55,454 bases of DNA from positions 7,221 to 62,674 of the forward strand of contig DIZW01000115.1 of assembly GCA_002428015.1 (NCBI GenBank), in the 5' to 3' direction. The notes under the pieces were generated by a model. It had not been told where the DNA came from, did not search any database, and saw only the letters and a list, made by a program, of their open reading frames with translations. This stretch comes from Oxalobacteraceae bacterium UBA6018. GTDB lineage: Bacteria; Pseudomonadota; Gammaproteobacteria; Burkholderiales; Burkholderiaceae_D. Positions 7,362 through 15,284 of the stretch are shown here, one piece after another. Each line of letters begins with the position of its first letter. The first letter of the stretch is position 1. The position numbers and the translations under genes are program-made.

Positions 7362-8555
7362 TCATCGTGCGAGGCGGATCCCGGTGAACTGCCAGCGCGC
7401 TCCCGCCGGGAAGAAATTGCGATAACTGGCGCGCGCGTGGCCGGGCGGCGTGGCGCACGAGGAGCCGCGCAGGACGTACTGGTTGATCATGAATTTTCCG
7501 TTGTATTCGCCGATGGCTCCCGGCGCCGGGGCGTAGCCGGGATACGGCGCGTAACTGCTGGCGGTCCATTGCCAGCAGTGGTCGAACATCTGTTCGAGAC
7601 CCGTGTGGGACTCGGTGACGGCGAATTCCCATTCCGCTTCGGTGGGCAGGCGCGCGCCGGCCCAGTGGGCGTAGGCGGCCGCCTCGTACAGCGACAGGTG
7701 TGCCACCGGACGCGCCGGGTCCAGCGGCAACAGGCCTTGCAGGGTGAACTCGTGCCAGCGGCCGGCGCCGTCGCGGCGCCAGTACAGGGGCTGCGCGAGG
7801 CCGAGCGCGTTCACATTATCCCAGCCGTCGGACAGCCACAGCGCCGGGTCGCGGTAGCCGCCGGCCTCGACGAAGGCCAGATACTCGCCGTTGGTGACCA
7901 GGCGCGCGGCCAGGGCGAACGGCGCGATGCTCTGGCGATGGCGCGGCAGCTCGTTATCGAAGCAGAAGCCGGCGCCGTCGAAGCCGATGTCGGCCTGGCC
8001 GCCGTCGAAATGTACCCAGCGCGCGGGACCGCGCGCCGGGGCCGCCGGGGCCGCCAAGGCCGCCGCGCCGCTGTAGACCGGTTCGAGCGCGTTGTGCGAC
8101 AGCAGGTGGAGCACGTCGGTGAGGATCAGTTCCTGGTGCTGCTGCTCGTGCTGCAAGCCCAGCTCGAGCAGGCGCGCCAGTTCGGCGTCGCCAGGGCGCG
8201 CCGCGAGCAGGCGGACGATGCGCGCGTCAACGTCGGCGCGGTAGGCGCGCACCTCGCGCATGGCCGGGCGCGTGAGCAGGCCGCGCTGGGCGCGCGGATG
8301 GCGCGCGCCGATGCCGTTGTAGTAGGAATTGAACAGGAAGCGGAACGAGGGGTGGAACGGCGCGAAGCCGGGTTCGCGCGTCTCCAGGATGAAGGTCTCG
8401 AAAAACCAGGTGGTATGCGCCAGGTGCCATTTGACGGGGCTGGCGTCGGCCATCGACTGGGCCCCGCAGTCTTCGTCCGAGAGCGGCTCGGCCAGCATCA
8501 CCGAGCGGTGCCGCACGCTGTCGTACTGGCGTGCCAGGTCGGTGGCCGCGCTCAT
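7362..8555 (-). CDS. egtB: Ergothioneine-type sulfoxide synthase EgtB
   Basis: 397-residue nonheme-iron enzyme that oxidatively joins hercynine to a thiol (gamma-glutamylcysteine or cysteine, depending on subtype), giving a hercynyl sulfoxide. The DinB domain has H47 (WHLAHTTWFFE) and H136/H140/E142 (HEQQHQE) as iron ligands. The FGE domain has LPTEAEWEFAV and VLRGSSCATP. The ATG overlaps the egtD stop (ATGA), so the two are translationally coupled and share the hercynine route. No egtA, egtC or egtE lies in the window. Which sulfur donor this paralogue uses cannot be decided by eye. Confidence 0.92.
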   Translation of the reverse strand: MSAATDLARQYDSVRHRSVMLAEPLSDEDCGAQSMADASPVKWHLAHTTWFFETFILETREPGFAPFHPSFRFLFNSYYNGIGARHPRAQRGLLTRPAMREVRAYRADVDARIVRLLAARPGDAELARLLELGLQHEQQHQELILTDVLHLLSHNALEPVYSGAAALAAPAAPARGPARWVHFDGGQADIGFDGAGFCFDNELPRHRQSIAPFALAARLVTNGEYLAFVEAGGYRDPALWLSDGWDNVNALGLAQPLYWRRDGAGRWHEFTLQGLLPLDPARPVAHLSLYEAAAYAHWAGARLPTEAEWEFAVTESHTGLEQMFDHCWQWTASSYAPYPGYAPAPGAIGEYNGKFMINQYVLRGSSCATPPGHARASYRNFFPAGARWQFTGIRLAR

Positions 8556-9523
8556 GCGTTCGGGATCGGCCGCGCGTAGATGAGCGCGAACCATTCGTTG
8601 GGGTCGGTCCACACGTGCAGCGCGGCGAATCCGGCCTGTTCGAGCAGCCCCACGGCCGCGCTGCGGCGATATTTGTAGCTGTTCTCGGTATGGATGCGCT
8701 CGCCGCGGGCGAAGCTGCGCGCGCCGCCCGGCCAGCGCACGGTCAGCGCCTCGGCCGCCTCGAGGTGCATCTCGACCCGGCTCTCGGCGCCGTTGAAAGC
8801 GCCTCGATGGCGCCACTGGCGCACGTCGAAGTCGGCGCCGAGCAGGCCGTTGACGTGACGCAGCATGTTGAGATTGAACGCCGCCGTCACGCCCAGCGCG
8901 TCGTCATAGGCGGCGTCCAGGGTGGCGCTGTCCTTGACCAGGTCGATGCCGATCAGGAGGCCGCCGTCGGCGTCGCATTGCGCGCGCACCCGGCCCAGGA
9001 AGCCGATCGCCTCGTCCGGCGTGAAATTGCCGATCGAGGAGCCCGGGTAGAAGAACAGCCGCCGCTCGTTGCGCACGATGTCAGGCAGGGCCAGCTGGCT
9101 GGAAAAGTCGAGCCCGAGACCGGTCATTTCGATGTGCGGGAAACGCTGCTGCAGGCGCTCGATGGCGTCCTGCAGGAAGGCGTGCGAGATGTCGATCGCC
9201 ACGTACTGGGCCGGATGGAGCAGCGGAAACAGCCGCGCCGCCTTGGCGCAATTGCCGGCGCCCAGGTCGATCAGGGTCGCGCCCGCCCCTGCCGCGCGCG
9301 CCAGCTCCGCACCGTAGCGCGCGACGATGGCCGCCTCGGTGCGGGTGGGGTAGTATTCTGGCAGTTCGCAGATCGCCTCGAACAGCTTGGAGCCGAGCGG
9401 GTCGTAGAGGAACTTGGGGGAAATGTGCGCGTGCGCGGCGCACAGGCCGGCGGTCAGTTCAGCCTGGATATGCGGGCTGGCTAGCGGGGAACGCGCCTCG
9501 GTCAGAGTGCTTGTTGGAATCAT
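8552..9523 (-). CDS. egtD: L-histidine N-alpha-methyltransferase EgtD
   Basis: 323 residues, close to the usual length of about 320. It trimethylates histidine with SAM to give hercynine, the shared precursor of ergothioneine and selenoneine. Signatures are SPKFLYDPLGSKLFEAI near residue 33, YYPTRTE, the SAM motif LIDLGAGNCAKA, and FFYPGSSIGNFTPDEA. The longer open frame would add 40 residues of low-similarity sequence, so I start at the internal ATG (IPTSTLTEARS), which gives the usual family N-terminus. It heads the egtD-egtB-yihY unit, diverges from the selenium-type ABC transporter and can feed hercynine to both egtB and senA. Confidence 0.94.
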   Translation of the reverse strand: MIPTSTLTEARSPLASPHIQAELTAGLCAAHAHISPKFLYDPLGSKLFEAICELPEYYPTRTEAAIVARYGAELARAAGAGATLIDLGAGNCAKAARLFPLLHPAQYVAIDISHAFLQDAIERLQQRFPHIEMTGLGLDFSSQLALPDIVRNERRLFFYPGSSIGNFTPDEAIGFLGRVRAQCDADGGLLIGIDLVKDSATLDAAYDDALGVTAAFNLNMLRHVNGLLGADFDVRQWRHRGAFNGAESRVEMHLEAAEALTVRWPGGARSFARGERIHTENSYKYRRSAAVGLLEQAGFAALHVWTDPNEWFALIYARPIPNA

Positions 9524-9560
9524 CGTTTTCTGGCCCTGCACATCGCAAGTTGGTGTTTTT

Positions 9561-9571
9561 GCTATCATAGC
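9561..9571. promoter_or_regulatory. Palindrome in the egtD / transporter divergent region
   Basis: GCTATCATAGC is a perfect 5-1-5 palindrome. It contains -10-like hexamers in both directions (TATCAT forward, TATGAT reverse) within the 131 bases separating the egtD and substrate-binding-protein starts. It could be a shared operator or overlapping -10 boxes. No convincing -35 was found. Confidence 0.3.
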
Positions 9572-9654
9572 CGAATTATCGTTTTCACCCTGTTCGGCTG
9601 ATGCGCGCGCGGCGCGCGGCGGCGAGCTCCTCATTCTCTTCACTCAAAGGCAAT

Positions 9655-10539
9655 ATGACGCACTTTTCCGCTTTGCGCACCCTGAAATCCGTCCTGGCCG
9701 CCTCGCTGGCGGCCGGCCTGCTGCTGACCGGAGCCGCCCACGCCCAAGTCACCCCTGGCGTGCTGCGCGTGTCGGCCATTCCCGACGAGGCGCCGACCGA
9801 ACTGCAGCGCAAGTTCAAGCCGCTGGGCGAATACCTGGCCAAGAAGACCGGCCTGAAGGTCGAGTTCACCCCCGTCACCGATTACGCCGCCTCGGTCGAG
9901 GGCCTGGTCAACAAGAAGATCGACCTGGTCTGGTTTGGCGGCTTCACCTTCATCCAGGCCAAGGAACGCAGCAAGGGCCAGGTTACGCCGCTGGTGCAGC
10001 GCGCCGAGGACGAGAAGTTCCGCTCGGTGTTCGTCACCACCGCCAAGGACATCAACAAGCTCGAAGACCTCAAGGGCAAAACCCTCAGCTTCGGCTCGGA
10101 ATCGTCGACCTCGGGCCACTTGATGCCACGCGCCTACCTGCTGGCCGCCCACATCAATCCGGACACGGACCTGAAACGCATCTCGTTCTCCGGCGCGCAT
10201 GACGCCACCGTGGCCGCGGTCGCGGGCGGCAAGGTCGACGCCGGCGCCCTCAATATCGGGGTGTGGGAGAAGCTGGTCAGCCAGCACAAGGTGGACCCGA
10301 AAGTGGTGCGCGTGTTCTACACCACCCCAGGCTTCTACGACTACAACTGGTCGGTGCGCTCGGACATGAACCCGGCGCTCAAGCAGAAGATCACCGACGC
10401 CTTCCTGTCGCTCGACGCCAGCACCCCTGAGGGCAAGGAGATCCTGACCCTGCAACAGGCCTCGAAGTTCATCCCCACCAAGGCCGAGAACTATGACGCC
10501 ATCGAGAAGGCGGCCCGCAACGCTGGACTGCTGAAGTAA
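9655..10539 (+). CDS. Periplasmic binding protein of a PhnD-like, putative selenate ABC transporter
   Basis: 294-residue periplasmic oxyanion-binding protein. Residues 1-30 form a signal peptide with an AHA-Q cleavage site. The mature part matches the PhnD/phosphonate-binding fold (VSAIPDEAPTEL, LVWFGGFTF, SFGSESSTSGHLMPR). From memory of family naming, a branch of these proteins is annotated as putative selenate transporters because of selD neighbours. Here senABC and egtBD lie alongside, which supports that reading. The ATG at 9655 with AAAGG upstream is preferred over 9601 because it places the signal peptide correctly. The ATPase follows after 5 bases. Phosphonate or phosphite as substrate is not excluded. 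Confidence 0.82.
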   Translation: MTHFSALRTLKSVLAASLAAGLLLTGAAHAQVTPGVLRVSAIPDEAPTELQRKFKPLGEYLAKKTGLKVEFTPVTDYAASVEGLVNKKIDLVWFGGFTFIQAKERSKGQVTPLVQRAEDEKFRSVFVTTAKDINKLEDLKGKTLSFGSESSTSGHLMPRAYLLAAHINPDTDLKRISFSGAHDATVAAVAGGKVDAGALNIGVWEKLVSQHKVDPKVVRVFYTTPGFYDYNWSVRSDMNPALKQKITDAFLSLDASTPEGKEILTLQQASKFIPTKAENYDAIEKAARNAGLLK

Positions 10540-10544
10540 CACGC

Positions 10545-11360
10545 ATGAGCATCTACCGGCTCGAACAGCTCACCGTGCGCCACCTGGGCGGGGGGCGGCC
10601 GGCGGCGCTGCACGCCATCGACCTGGCGGTGGCGCCGGGCGAGCAACTGGCCTTGATCGGGCCCTCGGGCGCCGGCAAGACCACCCTGCTGGCCACCTTG
10701 GCGTGCGCCCACGCGCCGGCCGAGGGCGTGTTCGATGTCTTCGGCGCCGACCCGTGGCGCCTGTCCGAGGGCGAGCGCCACCGCCTGCGCGCGCGCCTGT
10801 TCCTGGCGCCGCAGACGCCGCCGCTGCCGCCGCGCCAGCGCGTGGTCAGCGCGGTGCTGGCGGCGCGCCTGCCGCACTGGAGCCTGTGGCAGGCGCTCAA
10901 GTCGCTGGCCAAGCCGGCCGCCCCCGACGCCGCCTTCGACGCGCTGGCGCGCTTTCAGCTGGGCCACAAGCTGTACGCGCGCGTGGACCGGCTTTCCGGC
11001 GGCGAGCGCCAGCGCTGCGCCCTGGCGCGCATGCTGCTCTCGTCGGCCGAGGTATTTCTGGTCGACGAGCCGCTCTCCGCGCTCGACCCGACCCTGGCCC
11101 AGCTCACCATCACCACCTTGCAGCAGGAGGCGGCGGCGCGCCAGGCCACCCTGATCTGCAGCCTGCACCAGGTCGACATGGCGCGCGCCAATTTCACCCG
11201 CATCGTCGGCCTGCGCGACGGGCGCATCGTGTTCGACGCGCCGCGCGAGCGCGTCAGCGACGCCATGATCGCGGCCCTGTACGCCAACGACAGCGCGCCC
11301 GCGCCGTCGCCAGCCAGGCAGGAAACACCTGAGCGCCTGGCCGTCGGCGCCTGCTACTGA
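10545..11360 (+). CDS. PhnC-like ATPase of the putative selenate/phosphonate transporter
   Basis: 271-residue ABC ATP-binding subunit. Walker A is GPSGAGKTT (residues 39-47), the signature LSGGERQR (150-157) and Walker B FLVDEPLSALD (171-181); the H-loop is SLHQVD. It starts 5 bases after the binding-protein gene and ends 3 bases before the first permease, so it is a middle gene of one operon. It resembles PhnC; the substrate is inferred from the neighbourhood, not from this protein. Confidence 0.88.
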   Translation: MSIYRLEQLTVRHLGGGRPAALHAIDLAVAPGEQLALIGPSGAGKTTLLATLACAHAPAEGVFDVFGADPWRLSEGERHRLRARLFLAPQTPPLPPRQRVVSAVLAARLPHWSLWQALKSLAKPAAPDAAFDALARFQLGHKLYARVDRLSGGERQRCALARMLLSSAEVFLVDEPLSALDPTLAQLTITTLQQEAAARQATLICSLHQVDMARANFTRIVGLRDGRIVFDAPRERVSDAMIAALYANDSAPAPSPARQETPERLAVGACY

Positions 11361-11363
11361 CGC

Positions 11364-12191
11364 ATGCTCGCGTCGCCCCTGCATCCCGACCCGGCCTGGC
11401 GCGCGCGCGTGGCCGGCACCGCCATCGGCCTGGCGCTGCTGTGGCCCATGCTGGTGTTCAGCGAATTCAAGCCTTGGGTGCTGCTCGACGCCCAGAGCCT
11501 GGCGGCGGCCGGCCATTTCCTGGCCGAGTTCCTCACGCCGGCGCACTCGCCCGAGTTCCTGCGCATGGTGCTGCGCGAAACCTGGCAGACGGTCGCCATC
11601 GCCAGCGCCGGCCTGTTCCTGGCCCTGCTGGGCGCGATTCCCGCCACCCTCTTGATCACCGAAAGGCTGTCGATTTCGCGCCTGGGCACCGGCCGCATCC
11701 GCCTTGGCGCGGCCGTGCTGCGCCAGGCCGTGCGCTCCCTGCTGGTACTGCTGCGCAGCGTGCCCGAACTGGTGTGGGCGCTGCTGTTCGTGCGCATCGT
11801 CGGGCTGGGGCCGACCGCCGGCGTGCTGGCCATCGCGCTTACTTATTGCGGCATGCTGGGCAAGGTCTACGCCGAGATCCTGGAGTCCTCCAGCGCCCAC
11901 GCCACCGAGGCCCTGCTCGCCAACGGCAGCTCGCGCCTGGCCGCGCTGCTGTACGGCGCGCTGCCGGAATCGGCCTCGGAGCTGGTGTCCTACACCGTGT
12001 ACCGCTGGGAATGCGCGATCCGCGGCTCGGCCGTGATGGGCTTCGTGGGCGCGGGCGGCCTGGGCCAGCGGATGGACGAGTCGTCGCGCATGATGGCCGG
12101 CGACGAGGTCTCGACCATGCTGATCATGTTCGTGCTGCTGGTGGCCCTGGCCGACCAGGTCTCCAAACTGCTGCGCCGGAGGCTAGCTTGA
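11364..12191 (+). CDS. PhnE-like permease 1 of the putative selenate/phosphonate transporter
   Basis: 275-residue inner-membrane permease of the BPD transport family. There is one N-terminal helix, then a core with LLRSVPELVWALLFVRIVG and the coupling-loop region GFVGAGGLGQRMDES near residue 230. The stop overlaps the start of the second permease (TTGA). Having two separate permease genes points to a heterodimeric channel. Confidence 0.85.
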   Translation: MLASPLHPDPAWRARVAGTAIGLALLWPMLVFSEFKPWVLLDAQSLAAAGHFLAEFLTPAHSPEFLRMVLRETWQTVAIASAGLFLALLGAIPATLLITERLSISRLGTGRIRLGAAVLRQAVRSLLVLLRSVPELVWALLFVRIVGLGPTAGVLAIALTYCGMLGKVYAEILESSSAHATEALLANGSSRLAALLYGALPESASELVSYTVYRWECAIRGSAVMGFVGAGGLGQRMDESSRMMAGDEVSTMLIMFVLLVALADQVSKLLRRRLA

Positions 12192-12982
12192 GCGCGCGCA
12201 CGCTGCCGCCGGCGCCGCCGCGCGCGCCCGGCGCCTGGCTGCTGCTGGCCGCCCTGGTACTGCTGGTGGGGGCCAGCTTCGCCTCGCTCGACCTGCAATG
12301 GTCGGCCTTCGCCAGCACCGAGGCGCTGGCCTCGATCACCGAATTCCTGCAAGGCTTCGCCCCGCCCGGAAGCGGCGCGCCCTTCCTGCTGAAAACCGCG
12401 CTGGCGACCCTGGAAACGCTGTCGATGTCGGCCCTGGGCACCCTGCTGGCGGTGGCCGGCGGCCTGGCGCTGGCCATGCCGGCGGCCGGGCGCTTCGGCC
12501 GCCTGGCGCGCGCCGCCAGCCGCATCGTGCTCAACGTGCTGCGCTCGATTCCGGAACTGGTGTGGGCCTCGCTGCTGCTGGTGGCGGCCGGGCTGGGACC
12601 CTTCGCCGGCACCCTGGCGCTGGCCGCGCACACCAGCGGGGTGCTGGGGCGCCTGTTCGCCGACGCCCTGGAAAACGCCGAGCCGCTGCCCGAGGCCGCG
12701 CTGCGCACCAACGGTGCCGGCGCAATGGCGGCCTTCTTCTACGCGACCCTGCCGCAAACCCTGCCCCAGATGCTGTCGTACACCCTGTACCGCTGGGAGA
12801 ACAATATCCGCGCCGCCGCCGTGCTGGGCGTGGTGGGCGCGGGCGGGCTCGGACAAATGCTCAAATATCACCTGTCGCTGTTCCAGATGCAGGACGCGGC
12901 CACCGTCATCATCGCCATGCTGCTGCTGGTGGCCCTGGTCGACGCCCTCAGTTACGCGCTGCGGCGCGCCCTCACCCGCTAA
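12188..12982 (+). CDS. PhnE-like permease 2, TTG start
   Basis: 264-residue second permease, homologous to the first: both have the RS(I/V)PELVWA segment, the TLYRWE or TVYRWE segment and VGAGGLGQ. The frame is open far upstream, but that part is antisense-like shadow over permease 1. The only start that fits is TTG at 12188, overlapping the permease 1 stop as TTGA. This gives a short N-terminus before the first helix (WLLLAALVLLVGASF). The 4-base overlap and the non-ATG start suggest coupled translation. Confidence 0.82.
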   Translation: MSARTLPPAPPRAPGAWLLLAALVLLVGASFASLDLQWSAFASTEALASITEFLQGFAPPGSGAPFLLKTALATLETLSMSALGTLLAVAGGLALAMPAAGRFGRLARAASRIVLNVLRSIPELVWASLLLVAAGLGPFAGTLALAAHTSGVLGRLFADALENAEPLPEAALRTNGAGAMAAFFYATLPQTLPQMLSYTLYRWENNIRAAAVLGVVGAGGLGQMLKYHLSLFQMQDAATVIIAMLLLVALVDALSYALRRALTR

Positions 12983-13001
12983 GACTCTTTCACGCCATCC
13001 C

Positions 13002-13679
13002 ATGCTAGAACTGCGCAACGTCACCAAAACCTACAATGGACGCGTAGTGCTCAACGGCGTCTCGCACCGCTTCGCCCCCGGCGAACTGGTCGCCATCATG
13101 GGCGAATCCGGGGTCGGCAAGTCCACCCTGCTCAACCTCATCGCCGGGCTGGACACGCCCGACAGCGGCGACATCATGCTCGACGGGGTGGCCCTGTCGG
13201 CGCTGGACGACAACGCCGCCACGGCGCTGCGGCGCAGCCGCATGGGCTTCGTGTTCCAGGCCTTCCACGTGCTGCCGCACCTGACCCTGGAACAGAATGT
13301 CGCGCTGCCGCTGCTGCTCAACGGGCGCGGACGCGAGCGCGCCGGCGCCATGCTGGCCGCGGTCGGCCTGGGCGGACGCGGCGGTGATTTTCCACGCCAG
13401 CTATCCGGCGGCGAGCTGCAACGGGTGGCCATCGCGCGCGCCCTGGTGCACCGCCCCGCCCTGGTGCTGGCGGACGAGCCTACCGGCAACCTCGACCCTG
13501 AGACGGCGGCCGGCATTCTGCAGTTGCTACAGTCCGAACTGAAGGCCAGCGGCGCCAGCGCCATCATGGTCACACATTCTCACGCGGCCGCCAAAATCGC
13601 CGATAAGTTGCTAATATTGTCACGAGAAGGCTTGAATCTTGTGTCTGATATGCACCAAAACACACTTTTTAGCAGTTAA
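13002..13679 (+). CDS. LolD/MacB-type ABC ATPase without an adjacent FtsX-like permease
   Basis: 225-residue ATP-binding protein. Walker A is GESGVGKST (residues 34-42), the signature LSGGELQR and Walker B LVLADEPTGNLD, the latter typical of the LolD/MacB/FtsE class. It follows permease 2 by 19 bases and so is the fifth gene of the transporter operon, although PhnC already supplies an ATPase. No MacB- or LolC-like permease follows. The last 25 codons and the next 100 bases are clearly poorer in GC than the rest, so the 3' end may be a recombination joint or truncation. Its partner is unknown. Confidence 0.8.
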   Translation: MLELRNVTKTYNGRVVLNGVSHRFAPGELVAIMGESGVGKSTLLNLIAGLDTPDSGDIMLDGVALSALDDNAATALRRSRMGFVFQAFHVLPHLTLEQNVALPLLLNGRGRERAGAMLAAVGLGGRGGDFPRQLSGGELQRVAIARALVHRPALVLADEPTGNLDPETAAGILQLLQSELKASGASAIMVTHSHAAAKIADKLLILSREGLNLVSDMHQNTLFSS

Positions 13680-13775
13680 TTCTATCAACTTTGCTGCACG
13701 CCTATTCTTATAGTAGTATTATCAAACGAATCCGTCGCGCATCAAATATATCCAAATGTAACGACGGATTCCGAG

Positions 13776-13912
13776 TTGACGATGGGGAACCTCGAAAAAC
13801 CGTGGCGGGTGGCGACCGTTTCGTTTGAGATGCGTCGCCGTACGAAAGGTACGGTGGGCGTCGCAGGGCGAAAGTTGCCGCGCGGTAGTTTTTCGAGGTT
13901 CTCAATCGTCAA
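13776..13912. repeat. 137-bp element with 25-bp terminal inverted repeats (MITE or palindromic repeat)
   Basis: The ends 13776-13800 and 13888-13912 are inverted repeats matching at 23 of 25 positions; the inner 14 bases (GAACCTCGAAAAAC) are perfect. The interior adds CCGTAC / GTACGG around GAAAG, so the whole unit can fold into one long hairpin. It carries no credible ORF, and I saw no clear target-site duplication. It lies in an AT-richer gap (13680-13948) that otherwise holds only the start signals of the next gene. A miniature transposable element or a dispersed intergenic palindrome is likely. Confidence 0.65.
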
Positions 13913-13948
13913 TCAGTCCCCTAGGACGGCAACCTTTGGAGGAGTACG

Positions 13949-14236
13949 ATGAACGTACGACAGAAGAAATTGGAAATGATCGAGGCAATGAACCGCGCGC
14001 GGGCGCTCGAACCATCGAGCTTTGTGCCCAACAAGCTGCTCGACACCTTGATCGAAAAGTTAAACCTCAAGAACGACGCGGAACTGTGCCGGGTGCTGGA
14101 AGTGCAGCCCCCGATCATCAGCAAAATCCGTCACCGCAAACTGGCGGTCGGCGCCACCATCCTGCTGCGCATGCACGAGAAATCGGAAATGAGCATCCGT
14201 GAGCTGAAGGACCTGTCCAGCGCATCGATGCACTAA
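13949..14236 (+). CDS. Small HTH-like regulatory protein
   Basis: 95 residues, with a strong GGAGGAG ribosome-binding site before the ATG. The centre (LNLKNDAELCRVLEVQPPIISKI, in part) has the spacing of a Cro/XRE-like helix-turn-helix: a short helix, a turn at EVQP and a recognition helix PIISKIRH. The N- and C-termini are charged. No target is visible; the nearest neighbours are the palindromic element upstream and the convergent acyltransferase. I call DNA binding likely from pattern alone. It resembles small conserved proteins of Oxalobacteraceae. Confidence 0.75.
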   Translation: MNVRQKKLEMIEAMNRARALEPSSFVPNKLLDTLIEKLNLKNDAELCRVLEVQPPIISKIRHRKLAVGATILLRMHEKSEMSIRELKDLSSASMH

Positions 14237-14318
14237 TTGCACGAATGCGTAGTACCTGAACAGCGCTGATCCGGCCGACGGCCGCACCGCTGCTCCAGCT
14301 GTCGGCAAGGCACCGGCA

Positions 14319-14341
14319 TCCTCACCTCAGCCCCGTGAGGA
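14319..14341. terminator. Candidate hairpin between convergent genes
   Basis: TCCTCAC (14319-14325) and GTGAGGA (14335-14341) form a 7-bp stem just before the convergent acyltransferase stop codon. There is no T tract, so function is uncertain. Confidence 0.3.
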
Positions 14342-14348
14342 CCGCTTG

Positions 14349-15104
14349 CTACTCAACGCCATAATGTTTCGCGTAGCGGCTGTCGAGGTTCGTCAGCGGC
14401 AGCATCAGGAACATGTCAGCGCTTTCGAAATCGGGATCCCAGGCCGGTTCTCCGCATAGCCAGGCGCCCGACCGTATATACCCCTTGATCAGCGCAGGCA
14501 CCTGCGCCGTGCGTGCCGGTTCCAGCTCGTGGATCGGAAACGGCAGGTGCGGCGTGACCCGGTATTCAGGCGGCGCGGCGTGCGCCTTCAACAGCGACTG
14601 GTAGACCGCGATCGCGTTATGCCCGCCGTCGGCCAGGCTGATGCTGGCGCAGCCGACCAGGTAGTCGCAGCGTTCGCGCCGCATATAGTCGGCCAGGCCA
14701 GCCCACAACAGCATGATCACGCTGCCGCCGCGGTATTCCGGGTGGATGCAGGCGCGCCCCGCCTCCACGATGCGGTTGCGCAGGTGGTTCAGGCGGCTCA
14801 GGTCGAATTCGTTTTCCGAGTAAAAGCGCCCCAGCCGGCGCGCCTTGGCGGCGCTGAGCACGCGGTAGGTGCCGACCACTTTCAAGGTGACCGATTCGCG
14901 TACGATCAGGTGGTCGCAATGGGCGTCGAACTCGTCGCGGTCGAGCCGCTCGTCGTTCTTCAGGGCGGACAGGCCCAGCGTTTCGATGAACACCTTGTAG
15001 CGCAGGCGCTGCACCTCGCGCACCTCGTGTTCGCTGGAGGCCATCGACAACACCAGTCGTGGCGAATGCGGCCTAGTCTCTTGGGAGGGATTCAGGTTTT
15101 GCAT
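14349..15104 (-). CDS. OlsB-like GNAT N-acyltransferase (ornithine lipid type)
   Basis: 251-residue acyl-ACP-dependent N-acyltransferase of the Acetyltransf_5/OlsB type. Typical features are EVREVQRLRYKVF near residue 30, DEFDAHCDHLIV, VVGTYRVL, EAGRACIHPEYRGG (the acyl-donor loop) and a C-terminal IKGYIRSGAW(L)CGEPAWDPDF segment. OlsB makes lyso-ornithine lipid, a phosphorus-free membrane lipid; the partner OlsA is not in the window. AAAGGA sits 8 bases before the ATG. An alternative is another acyl-amino-acid synthase of the same family. Confidence 0.8.
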   Translation of the reverse strand: MQNLNPSQETRPHSPRLVLSMASSEHEVREVQRLRYKVFIETLGLSALKNDERLDRDEFDAHCDHLIVRESVTLKVVGTYRVLSAAKARRLGRFYSENEFDLSRLNHLRNRIVEAGRACIHPEYRGGSVIMLLWAGLADYMRRERCDYLVGCASISLADGGHNAIAVYQSLLKAHAAPPEYRVTPHLPFPIHELEPARTAQVPALIKGYIRSGAWLCGEPAWDPDFESADMFLMLPLTNLDSRYAKHYGVE

Positions 15105-15284
15105 GCTTCGTCCTTTCAGTGGCGACGAAGACAGCGTAACCGCGCAATTTGTCAGGACGATGACCACAGCGTGTCAGGCGTATGACATCGCGCCGCCCGC
15201 GCAACGCGGGGGCGCGGGGGCGCGGGGGCGCGCAAGACTGACCCGCTGTAGTTAAACGCTTGTTATACGTTTCTTACACGCTTG

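Noticed and set aside
9640..11900. Long minus-strand open frames opposite the transporter genes
   Set aside because: GC-rich antisense shadows. Their translations are low-complexity and rich in Arg, Gln, Ala and Gly, with no domain, and the plus-strand genes have clear motifs and ribosome-binding sites.
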